This document shows positions 1-6,729 of a stretch of 17,597 nucleotides of DNA, one piece after another. A program made the translations under genes and the position numbers. How positions within the stretch are numbered: the first letter of the stretch is position 1; each line of letters begins with the position of its first letter. Location of the stretch: positions 1 to 17,597 of the forward strand of contig DATGKD010000059.1 in the NCBI GenBank assembly GCA_035294855.1, read 5' to 3'. This DNA comes from DATGKD01 sp035294855. GTDB lineage: Bacteria > Actinomycetota > Acidimicrobiia > Acidimicrobiales > UBA8190. Below the pieces are notes generated by a model that was not told the origin of the DNA, did no database searches, and saw only the letters and a list, made by a program, of their open reading frames with translations.

Positions 1-2042
1 GAGCCCGCCGCGGTGCCCCCCGACCCGCTGGGGGTCTTGTTGGGTGACGCCGTCGCCGGTGGCGTCGCCGGTGGCGGCGCCGCCGTCGCCGCCCCGGACG
101 CGGTCTTGGTGACTCGGGCGGCCACCAGCGTGATCGAGCGCGTCGTCGACGTCGAGGACGGTGCCGAGCGCGACGTCGTCGCCGTCACGGGCGTGACGGT
201 CTTCGAAACGAGCGCCGCCACGGGTGCGGCCGTCTTGGTCGGGACGGCCGCCTTCGCCGACGACACCGCAGTCAGGAGCGTGGTGACGGTCTGCGTCGCG
301 GACGGCGGTGGCGAGACCGCTCGAGCGAGGCCGGAGAGCGCACTCCCCACCGACTGAGCGGTCGCGGTCGTGGTCGCGGTCGTGGTCGCGGCGGTGGAGG
401 CCACGGTGCTCGCCGTGGTCGCCACGCTCTTCGGGAGGGCGCCGAGTCCGCCAAGGCTCGGCAGCGTCGTCGAAGTCGCTCCCCCGACCGCGTTGGTGAC
501 GCCGTTCGTGACGCCGCTCGTGGGGTTCGTCACGCCGTTGGTCAATCCGCCCGTCGTGCCGCCGACGGTCCCTCCGACACCGTTGGTGACCGACCCCGTG
601 CTGCCAGTGGATCCACCCGTCAACGCGCCCAAGGTCTGCCCCGCCGTCTGCGTCGTCGAGCCCACCGCGCCGGTCACGCCCTTGGTGACGGTGCCCACCG
701 CGCCCGAGGCGCCGCTCGTCGCGCCGGTCACGCCCTTGGTGACGGTGCCCGCTGCGCCGGTGACGGTGCCCACCGCCCCGGAGGCGCCGCTCGTCGCGCC
801 GCCCACCGCGCCGGTCACGCCCTTGGTGACGCTGCCCACCGCCCCGGCGGCGCCGGCGCTACTCGAGCCGCCCGCCCCGAGTCCGCCGAGCACGTTGTTC
901 ACGCCGCCGCCGGCGCCACCAGCACCGGCGACCGCGCCGGCAACCGATGACAGCGATCCGGTGCCGCCCGACGTGCCCGACGATCCGGAGCCGCCCACGT
1001 TGTGCGTCCCACCCGAGTGACCGGCGGTGCCCGAGCTGTTGCTCGGCGTGCCGGTGCCTCCGCCCCCTGACCCCCGACCGGTCGAGCCGGCGCCGTGGCC
1101 GCCGGCGGTCGACGGGCCCGACGACCCGGAGGTCGAGTTCGCGGTTCCCGACGTCCCCGACGAACCCGGGGAGCCTGACGATCCCGGGGACCCGGAACCG
1201 GTGACGACGCCTGGGGTGTGCGAGGACCCGGCAGGCGCCGGGGCGTTGAACTGACCGGTGGCGGCGGCCACCACGACGGCGGTGGTCGCCGCCGCGGACC
1301 CCACCGTCGCCACCGTGGCCGCCGGCGAGAGGTGCGCGAGGCGGTGTGCACCCTTGCGTCCGAGGCGCGCGATCCAGCCGAGCACCGCACCGATGGCTCC
1401 GAAGGCGCCCAGGCGGCTTTCGGACCCGGCGAGGGCGACGAATTCGCGCTTCAGCGCCTGACGTGCCCGCCACAGCAGGGTCTCGACGGCGGACAGCGCC
1501 ACGCCTTCCTGATCGGCGATGGCCTGGTAGCTCATGCCCGAGTGTTCGCGCAGGGTCAGGATGCGGCGGTGGCGCTCGGACAGCTTGGCGAACGCCCTGT
1601 CGACGAGTTCGGCATCGACCGCGCCGACGAGCCCTTCGTCCGGCGACTCGCCGGTCGTCGAACTGTCCGCCCCGAAGAACTCGGCCACCGGTGTGGCCCG
1701 ATTGCGCTTGCGCAGCGTGTCGGTGCACAGGTTCGCGGCGATGACACTCAGCCACGGGTAAAAGCGCTTGTCGCCGCAGAAGCGCGGCAGGGCCTTCCAC
1801 GCGCGCACGAACGATTCCTGCGCCACGTCTTCCGCCTCGTACGCGTCGTACAGGCGGCGCAGGCAGAAGCGATACAGGCGCCGGTAGTAGTGCAGATACA
1901 GCTCGTCGAACGCACCCCGGTCCCCGTCCTGGGCCCGAGCGATGAGAACACGGTCGCGCGCCAGGTCGACTTCCTCGCCGAGCGCGCCACGACCGTGCGC
2001 CGAACGACCGTGTCCTGCACGGTCACCGAGTACCTGTGTCAC
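1..2042 (-). CDS. ECF-type sigma factor fused to a membrane segment and a long low-complexity tail (C-terminus off the window)
   Basis: The GTG start at 2042 follows a purine-rich GAAGGGG-type ribosome site. Translation stays open to base 1, giving at least 680 residues. Sigma region 2 lies at about residues 33-112 (E-D-V-A-Q-E-S-F at 70-78, then W82 and FYPWL at 94-98). Sigma region 4 lies at about 146-200 (LSERHRRILTLRE, then the helix-turn-helix SYQAIADQEGVALSAVETLL). Ordinary ECF sigma factors stop near here, at about 200 residues. This one continues with a basic stretch (about 224-237), one hydrophobic segment (about 241-262) and more than 400 residues rich in Ala, Gly, Thr, Ser and Val. 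The tail has no Cys and few charges. The basic stretch before the helix predicts sigma inside and tail outside the cell. Membrane-anchored sigma factors with C-terminal extensions are known in actinobacteria; the exact group is not assigned here. Release by proteolysis or tension is inference. No separate anti-sigma gene is visible nearby. Confidence 0.88.
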   Translation of the reverse strand, partial: MTQVLGDRAGHGRSAHGRGALGEEVDLARDRVLIARAQDGDRGAFDELYLHYYRRLYRFCLRRLYDAYEAEDVAQESFVRAWKALPRFCGDKRFYPWLSVIAANLCTDTLRKRNRATPVAEFFGADSSTTGESPDEGLVGAVDAELVDRAFAKLSERHRRILTLREHSGMSYQAIADQEGVALSAVETLLWRARQALKREFVALAGSESRLGAFGAIGAVLGWIARLGRKGAHRLAHLSPAATVATVGSAAATTAVVVAAATGQFNAPAPAGSSHTPGVVTGSGSPGSSGSPGSSGTSGTANSTSGSSGPSTAGGHGAGSTGRGSGGGGTGTPSNSSGTAGHSGGTHNVGGSGSSGTSGGTGSLSSVAGAVAGAGGAGGGVNNVLGGLGAGGSSSAGAAGAVGSVTKGVTGAVGGATSGASGAVGTVTGAAGTVTKGVTGATSGASGAVGTVTKGVTGAVGSTTQTAGQTLGALTGGSTGSTGSVTNGVGGTVGGTTGGLTNGVTNPTSGVTNGVTNAVGGATSTTLPSLGGLGALPKSVATTASTVASTAATTTATTTATAQSVGSALSGLARAVSPPPSATQTVTTLLTAVSSAKAAVPTKTAAPVAALVSKTVTPVTATTSRSAPSSTSTTRSITLVAARVTKTASGAATAAPPPATPPATASPNKTPSGSGGTAAG
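667..837 (-). repeat. Imperfect tandem repeats inside the sigma-factor tail
   Basis: Three near-identical 30-base units occur at 667-696, 721-750 and 808-837. The third differs by one base. A second unit, about 36 bases, recurs at 691-726 and 766-801. Read on the minus strand they encode V-T-K-G-V-T-G-A blocks separated by T-S-G-A-S-G-A-V-G. Looser V-T-N-G-V copies continue at about 480-600. The repeats keep the reading frame, so they look like expansion of a protein spacer rather than a DNA element. Confidence 0.75.
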
Positions 2043-2290
2043 CCCCCACCCCTTCGTGTTTCAACGTGACCCCGACGGCGCGTGGCGCCGAAGGGCACGC
2101 TCTCACTCTCCAAGGCCATGCACCCCTAAACATTTAAGCGTGCCGTCGAACCAATAAAGGAGCCTTCGCCCCGCGCCACCGACGACTCGACGGAGTCGCG
2201 GGGTCCGTCCTGGCGAAAATCACAACAACGCGCACGCGGCTGGGCGTTGCGGACACGGAACGCGGTCAAATCAGGAAGGCGCAAGCTGAA
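2043..2290. promoter_or_regulatory. Divergent intergenic region between sigma factor and receiver protein
   Basis: These 248 bases separate two divergent starts and must hold both promoters. The patch 2121-2160 is clearly AT-richer than its surroundings. On the minus strand it contains TAAATG (2131-2136), a possible -10 for the sigma gene. I cannot pair it with a convincing -35. AGGAAGG at 2273-2279 is the ribosome site of the receiver gene. No operator-like palindrome was seen. Confidence 0.3.
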
Positions 2291-2827
2291 GTGCTCGTCC
2301 CCGTTTCCGGATTGAGCACCCAACCAGGCGTTGGCGACTGGAGCCGCACCGTGGCACGACCCGACACGCGGGGACCGAGCACGACGGCGCGCGCCACCCT
2401 CCGGGTCGACGTTCCCGACTGGTCGATGCGACGCGGCCTGGTGGGCTCTTTGCCGGGACGTCGGAGCCAACGTGCGGCGCTCCTCGTCATCGACGGCAAC
2501 CACGGCCACTGGAGCCCGGTCGCCGACACCCTGCGCGCCGCGGGATACACCGTGATCCAGGCCTGCCCGGGGCAGGAGGCCACCCGGATGGTCGAGCACT
2601 TGCGGTTCGCGGCGATCGTCGTGGACGCCGGGTCGTCCGCCTTCGACGACGGCTCTCTGCGACCGGCGACCGGCGACCGGCCCCCGGTCGTCGTGCTGTC
2701 GGCGTGCGACGACAGCGGCCAAGGCGGATCGGGTAGCCGGCGCGCCGTGGCGCGTCTGCACAAGCCGGTCTCGCCCCTGGAACTGGTCGGTGCCGTAGCG
2801 CGCGCCATCGGCATCGATCCCCGCTGA
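2291..2827 (+). CDS. Stand-alone response-regulator receiver-like protein
   Basis: 178 residues starting at GTG 2291, with AGGAAGG 11 bases upstream. An in-frame ATG at 2426 (residue 46) is an alternative. Residues 1-60 are unstructured-looking. Residues 62-176 fit a CheY-like receiver: LLVID with D68 in the first acidic position, VVDAG with candidate phospho-acceptor D112, VVLSA with switch Ser137, and LHKP with the conserved Lys158. The second acid of the usual Asp-Asp/Glu pair is replaced by Gly69, so metal binding and phosphorylation may be weakened or lost. There is no output domain, so any role must be through partner contact. No histidine kinase lies in the window. Its divergent position beside the anchored sigma factor makes a shared signalling role possible, but that is inference. 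Confidence 0.72.
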   Translation: MLVPVSGLSTQPGVGDWSRTVARPDTRGPSTTARATLRVDVPDWSMRRGLVGSLPGRRSQRAALLVIDGNHGHWSPVADTLRAAGYTVIQACPGQEATRMVEHLRFAAIVVDAGSSAFDDGSLRPATGDRPPVVVLSACDDSGQGGSGSRRAVARLHKPVSPLELVGAVARAIGIDPR

Positions 2828-3071
2828 GACGTCGGCTCCTCGGCTTCGCTGACCACTCCCGACGGCGGCGGCGATGTCGCGCCAAGGTCCGGGTTGGTCA
2901 CCGGCACGAGTCACGACCCCCCGAGCACCGCCGGGACCCCGATCCCCCGGTCGTGCCACTGCTTGCATCATGACGGTTTGAAAAACATCCAACCATCAGA
3001 GATTGCACGCACGTGGCCCCCCGCCCTCGTGGAGGCGCACGACAAGGTGGTGATTTTCTGGCGGCCGCCCG

Positions 3072-3088
3072 CTCGTCCTCGGGACGAG
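3072..3088 (-). terminator. Hairpin downstream of the sulfotransferase
   Basis: CTCGTCC (3072-3078), loop TCG, GGACGAG (3082-3088): a perfect 7-bp stem 14 bases past the sulfotransferase stop. There is no clear T-run on the minus strand, only an AT-containing stretch further on. The 2828-3071 region otherwise shows no gene or site that I can support. Confidence 0.5.
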
Positions 3089-3102
3089 AACGCGGCGTCG
3101 GG

Positions 3103-4350
3103 CTACCAGCGCTCGTCGGGTGCGATCTTGAAGCGCTCGGTGTAGGGCGCCAGGGCGGCGCGGCGTTCGGCCGGGTCGATGCCGAGCGCCTCCGGGTCGT
3201 AGGCGACCGCCCCGTGGCGGCCGCGGGGGTGCTGGCGTGCAAACGCCGCCATGGCCGCCCGCGAGGCGTCGGGAAGCGGCTGCCCGGCGAGCTCGTAGAT
3301 CCGGGCCACCGTTCCCATGTCGTCGGCCATGAAGTCGTCGAAGCGCACGTCGATCGACCGGGATGCCGGCAGGACGTGGCGATCGCGCCCGCACGCGCTG
3401 ACCAGATCTTCGGTCCGGTCCGACCAGTACCGGCCGAAGGACACCGGGTCCACCTGCTCGACCGCCAGGCGGGCGGTGTAGGTCACCATCGTCGCGACCG
3501 AGATCGTCACCGCGACGGGATCGCGGTGGGTGACGACGAACGTGGCATCGGGGAACGCGGCGACGAGCGGACGGAACTGTTCGAGGTGCTGGGGCGACTT
3601 GAGCACCCAGCGCGTGCCGCCGCGCAGCCACTGCAGGACCTTGAGCACCGTGCGGAGGTATGCGTACGACGGCGTCTGGTCGGAGGCTTTGTAGTGGTCG
3701 CGCCACGACGGGACGGGCGCCATCGTCTCGAAGAGCATCGAGGAGAGGTCGATCGCCAGGAGCTGGATCTCCTCGTGTGCGTGGTCCACCGTCATGTCGT
3801 GCATGCGCTTGAACAGCGGCATGGCCGCATCGAGCAGTTCGAGCGCCTGCGCGGTGCGCGCCCGACGGGGATCGGGTTCGCCCGGTCCCGGCCGCTCGTT
3901 GTCGGGAAGCACCGGCTGCAGGCTCTCCCAGTACGGCAGGTGACGGAGCGCGGGGTCGGCGCTCAAGAGGTTGTGGAGGTGCGTGGTGCCCGTGCGAGGC
4001 AGTCCGCAGATGATGATCGGGCGTTCGATGCGCTCCTCGTGGATCTCCGGATGACGGATCAGGAGGTCCTGCACCAGCAGGCGGTTGGCGAGGAACTGGA
4101 CGAGCTGGCTGTACCACGACACGGTGCCCATCGCGCTCAGCCCGGACTCGAGGGCGAGCGACGAGCACAAGACGTCGAGCCGCGCACCGAACGCCGGGTC
4201 GCCGAAGTCCTCGAGGCCGGTCGAGTCCACCGCCGCTTCGCGCAGCCGGTCCGGTTCGAGCGGGCACCGGCGGGCCGCGTCGGTCATCGCCGCCATTACC
4301 GCGGTCACCTCGGGCGAGAACCTCGGCTCGGCGAGATCGTCGATGGCCAC
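3103..4350 (-). CDS. PAPS-dependent sulfotransferase family protein
   Basis: 415 residues from a GTG start at 4350. No strong ribosome site is visible, and it begins 17 bases after the stop of the DUF1214 gene, so the two are probably co-transcribed and coupled. The PAPS 5'-phosphosulfate loop is GLPRTGTT (116-123). The strand after it and a conserved WVLKSPQHL (248-256) follow. The 3'-phosphate site is VVTHRDP with Ser284 (272-284). Length and layout match the bacterial Sulfotransfer_3 type found in many copies in actinobacteria. The family moves a sulfuryl group from PAPS to a hydroxyl or amine acceptor. The acceptor cannot be read from the sequence; lipids, sterols or glycans are all possible. 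No signal peptide is visible, so it is probably cytoplasmic. Confidence 0.92.
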   Translation of the reverse strand: MAIDDLAEPRFSPEVTAVMAAMTDAARRCPLEPDRLREAAVDSTGLEDFGDPAFGARLDVLCSSLALESGLSAMGTVSWYSQLVQFLANRLLVQDLLIRHPEIHEERIERPIIICGLPRTGTTHLHNLLSADPALRHLPYWESLQPVLPDNERPGPGEPDPRRARTAQALELLDAAMPLFKRMHDMTVDHAHEEIQLLAIDLSSMLFETMAPVPSWRDHYKASDQTPSYAYLRTVLKVLQWLRGGTRWVLKSPQHLEQFRPLVAAFPDATFVVTHRDPVAVTISVATMVTYTARLAVEQVDPVSFGRYWSDRTEDLVSACGRDRHVLPASRSIDVRFDDFMADDMGTVARIYELAGQPLPDASRAAMAAFARQHPRGRHGAVAYDPEALGIDPAERRAALAPYTERFKIAPDERW

Positions 4351-4367
4351 GGCTGGGGGTCGACCGC

Positions 4368-5474
4368 TCAGGATCCGTCGCCGATCTCGTCGCCGACCTT
4401 GAGGACCCGCGTCCGCGGGCGCGCCGGCGTCTCCTCAGGGAGGAACCAGCGGAACCAGATACGCCCGCGCCCATGCCCCGCCGTCGAGATCCAGTTGGGG
4501 TGACCGGGGTCCCAGCCCGCGATGACGAGCCGCCACGAACCGTCGGGCTCGTAGGTGACCTGCCCGCCGTTCAACGACACCCGTGCGTAGGCGTCGTCAT
4601 AGGTGTGCAGGAATTGGTTCCAGAGACAGGCGTTCCAGAAGGCGCACGCCGGGGAGCGGCCCTCCACGACCAGTGCCTCGTCGTCGGCGAGGTCGAAGCT
4701 CCCCATGGCGTACGCAGCGTCCCCCGCCGCCCAGCCGAACGTCTCCGTGGGCACCGGGTAGGGCTCGTCGACGGTGTTCGGCTCCCCGAGCGGAATGGGG
4801 ACGATGGCCGACTGGTCGCGCAGCCACGTCAGCGCGGCCCGGAAGCGGCCCGCCAGGTCGGCGTCGTCGTCGCGGCGGGTCGGGGGCGGGTCGACCGCCT
4901 CGATCGCCCACGTGGCCCGCCGCCCGGATCGGGCGTCGACGAGGTAGTCACGGGTGATGGCGCACACCGCGTCGGGCCGGAGCTCGATCCACGCTCCTTC
5001 GTGGGGTTCGGGGCTGAGCACGACCGTGAACGAGCCGTCGGGAGCGATGTCCAGGTTCCGGTCGTTGACCCACCCCACGATCCGCTCCGAGTAACGACCG
5101 TCGGACGGGCCGCCGTACACCGTGAGCGACAGGTAGACGGCGTCACCCCGCCGCCCCCGCACGACGTAGGTCCGCGCGGGGTCGATGGGCGCGTACTGGT
5201 AGAAGGCGTCGGGGTTGTCGCCTCCCCACTTCCGGTAGGGCCCCACGATGTCGACGAAGCGGGGGCGTCCGGTGTCTGCCCACACGTAGGCGTCGAGACC
5301 GACCGCCAGGATCGAGAAGATCCACCGGTACCCCTCCAGGGTCGTCGGCAGGTCCAGGGGCACCTCGGCGAGGTGCAGCCGTTTCTCGAGGGCCCGCAAT
5401 TCGTCGACGAGCTCTCCGAAGACGGCGCTCGTCAGCGGCGCGGGCTCTCGACCCCGGGCTGGATCGGGCGTCAT
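4368..5474 (-). CDS. DUF1214 domain protein, partner of the sulfotransferase
   Basis: 368 residues starting at ATG 5474, with AGGAGAG (5481-5487) six bases upstream. The C-terminal half has features I associate with DUF1214: FWNACLWNQFLHTYD at about 283-297, then an SLN strand, and a DPGHPNWISTAGH segment followed by an FRWFLPEE-type end. There is no signal peptide or membrane segment. No catalytic residues are established for this family. In actinobacterial genomes DUF1214 genes often sit beside sulfotransferases, which is the case here. A role in handling the acceptor or product of the sulfotransferase is therefore plausible but unproven. Family assignment comes from remembered motifs, not a search. 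Confidence 0.8.
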   Translation of the reverse strand: MTPDPARGREPAPLTSAVFGELVDELRALEKRLHLAEVPLDLPTTLEGYRWIFSILAVGLDAYVWADTGRPRFVDIVGPYRKWGGDNPDAFYQYAPIDPARTYVVRGRRGDAVYLSLTVYGGPSDGRYSERIVGWVNDRNLDIAPDGSFTVVLSPEPHEGAWIELRPDAVCAITRDYLVDARSGRRATWAIEAVDPPPTRRDDDADLAGRFRAALTWLRDQSAIVPIPLGEPNTVDEPYPVPTETFGWAAGDAAYAMGSFDLADDEALVVEGRSPACAFWNACLWNQFLHTYDDAYARVSLNGGQVTYEPDGSWRLVIAGWDPGHPNWISTAGHGRGRIWFRWFLPEETPARPRTRVLKVGDEIGDGS

Positions 5475-5699
5475 CGGTCGCTCTCCTGCCGGGCGGCGAA
5501 AGCGGATCGACGCAGACGGAATCGTGGCACCCGGGGCCGAATCTACGGCAGGTCGAGACGGTCAGGGCGCCCGGTGCCGATGCCCCCGCCCCGACCGCTC
5601 CCGATACCGATGCCGGGCTTTCGTCCCGCCGACCCGGCCACCGCAAGTCGAGCGGATCTCCTGCGTACCACCCGATGACGACGAAGTCAGGGGGTTTGG

Positions 5700-5951
5700 A
5701 TGGGCGGCAAGGAAGTGAGCGAACAACCCGACGTCATGGCGCTCTTCGGGCGCAGCGTGACCCTGCTGGGCGACGATTGGCTGACCCGACGCGCTGAGCG
5801 GTCGTTCCGAGCGGCGCAGCGCGCCCTCGACGATTGGCACCGTTTCATGGCCAAGGGACCGGCGTTCATGGCGGGCGGATCCGCGCTGTCCGTGGCGGAC
5901 CGCCTCGGAGCGAGGGTGGCGACGCTCGACATGGCGGAACGCTACGGCTGA
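5700..5951 (+). CDS. Small hypothetical protein
   Basis: 83 residues starting at ATG 5700, with a G-rich ribosome-like site (CAGGGGG, 5689-5695) about four bases upstream. The sequence is helical and charged in its first half (a WLTRRAERSFRAAQRALDDW segment), then Gly/Ala-rich. There is no membrane segment, Cys or recognised motif. A strong hairpin begins three bases after its stop, which supports a real transcription unit. The opposite strand is also open here for about 81 codons but has no comparable start or context. I do not recognise a family. Confidence 0.5.
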   Translation: MGGKEVSEQPDVMALFGRSVTLLGDDWLTRRAERSFRAAQRALDDWHRFMAKGPAFMAGGSALSVADRLGARVATLDMAERYG

Positions 5952-5953
5952 AT

Positions 5954-5978
5954 CGGCGCGGGCCGAGGGGCCGCGCCG
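5954..5978. terminator. Bidirectional terminator-like hairpin
   Basis: CGGCGCGG (5954-5961) and CCGCGCCG (5971-5978) form a perfect 8-bp stem with a 9-base loop. It lies between the convergent stops of the small hypothetical gene (5951) and the acetyltransferase (5988), so it could serve both. No T-tract is present on either side. Confidence 0.6.
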
Positions 5979-5987
5979 TCCTGAACG

Positions 5988-6671
5988 TCAGTGGTGGTCG
6001 GCCGATCGCCACTCGCGGCGGTGCATGAGCCACACCATCCGGCGGCCGACCTCGCCGGGAGCCTCGGGCTCGTGCTCCACCACGCGGTCGAGGTGGTACC
6101 CGAGGCGGGCGGGGACCCCCGCGCTGGCCACGTTGGCCTCGTCGCAGTGGATCTCGACACCCTCGATCCCCCTCAGACCGAAGGCGGCGGTGGTGAGAGC
6201 GGACGCGCACGCCGTGGCGAGCCCGCGGCGGGTGTGCCCGACCCGGACCCAGTAGCCGATCTCGAGCACGCCCCGCCCACCCCGGCGGTGCAAGCCGCAC
6301 ATGGCCACCAACACGCCGTCGGACCGGCCACCGGCGCTCGGGGCCAAACGCTGCTGGACCTCGGGGCGGAACGCACCGAACTCGTAGCCACCGCGCGGCG
6401 ACCACGAACCCGCCGCCCCCGACAACCGGCGGCGTTGCGCCTCGTCGGTCACCGCCTCCGGCGTGGCCCAGGGCATCCACGGCCTGAGGTGGTCGAGGCT
6501 CTCGCGCGCCGCCTCGGCCACCGTGACCGCGTCGTCGGGCGTGAGCCGGCGCAACACGAGCGCCTCGAGCTCGAGACGCTCGGGCGGGAACGCGGCGCGC
6601 GCCATGGCCATTCGTACACGCGCCCGTCTCGGCTCGCGGGCGGGGCCTTCGGTCGGCGACGGTACGTGCAC
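5988..6671 (-). CDS. GNAT-family N-acetyltransferase, RimJ/RimL type
   Basis: 227 residues from a GTG start at 6671, preceded by GGTAGGTGAG. ATG codons at 6611 and 6605 are alternatives and would remove a basic, Pro/Arg-rich leader unlike the family. The fold begins at about residue 35 (LEALVLRRLTPDDA). The acetyl-CoA loop is GYWVRVGHTRRGLATA (139-154), the classic R/Q-x-x-G-x-A turn. CDEANVASAGVPARLGY (176-192) matches the later N-x-x-S / K-L-G-Y block of RimJ/RimL-like enzymes. These acetylate ribosomal protein N-termini or small-molecule amines; the substrate here is unknown. The gene is divergent from the alpha/beta hydrolase with a 58-base gap. Confidence 0.88.
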   Translation of the reverse strand: MHVPSPTEGPAREPRRARVRMAMARAAFPPERLELEALVLRRLTPDDAVTVAEAARESLDHLRPWMPWATPEAVTDEAQRRRLSGAAGSWSPRGGYEFGAFRPEVQQRLAPSAGGRSDGVLVAMCGLHRRGGRGVLEIGYWVRVGHTRRGLATACASALTTAAFGLRGIEGVEIHCDEANVASAGVPARLGYHLDRVVEHEPEAPGEVGRRMVWLMHRREWRSADHH

Positions 6672-6709
6672 GAAGACTCACCTACCGCGGGAGTGAGTCC
6701 GTGCTGGGG

Positions 6710-6715
6710 TAGGGT
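6710..6715 (+). promoter_or_regulatory. Candidate -10 element for the alpha/beta hydrolase
   Basis: TAGGGT fits the TANNNT pattern of actinobacterial -10 boxes. It would start transcription near 6722, a few bases before the first in-frame ATG at 6730. No convincing -35 was found. The same 58-base gap must also hold the promoter of the divergent acetyltransferase gene. Confidence 0.3.
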
Positions 6716-6729
6716 CGTTGTGGTCGTAG

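Noticed and set aside
360..390. GGTCGC/GGTCGT short tandem repeats as a possible DNA element
   Set aside because: They encode Thr/Ala codons in the sigma tail in frame, so protein low complexity explains them.
13..1020. Plus-strand frames rich in Pro, Val and Thr (13-357 and 370-1020)
   Set aside because: They are the antisense of the sigma-factor tail. The Pro/Val repeats are just the complement of Gly/Thr codons, and no ribosome site or family motif is present.
859..1800. Minus-strand 313-codon frame overlapping the sigma gene
   Set aside because: Out of frame with the sigma regions 2 and 4 seen in the neighbouring frame; Arg-rich, low-complexity shadow.
2828..3071. Gap searched for a small RNA or tRNA
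   Set aside because: No cloverleaf, conserved motif or convincing promoter. The only structure is the hairpin at 3072-3088, assigned to the sulfotransferase.
3013..4503. 496-codon plus-strand frame
   Set aside because: Antisense shadow of the sulfotransferase, which carries clear PAPS motifs; this frame has none.
4473..5678. 401-codon plus-strand frame
   Set aside because: Antisense to the DUF1214 gene, with Arg/Gly/Val-rich shadow composition and no recognisable domain.
5475..5699. Divergent gap searched for an operator like GACTGA-N4-TCAGT
   Set aside because: No matching palindrome is present; only short CCCCGACC/CCGATACC-like runs without symmetry.
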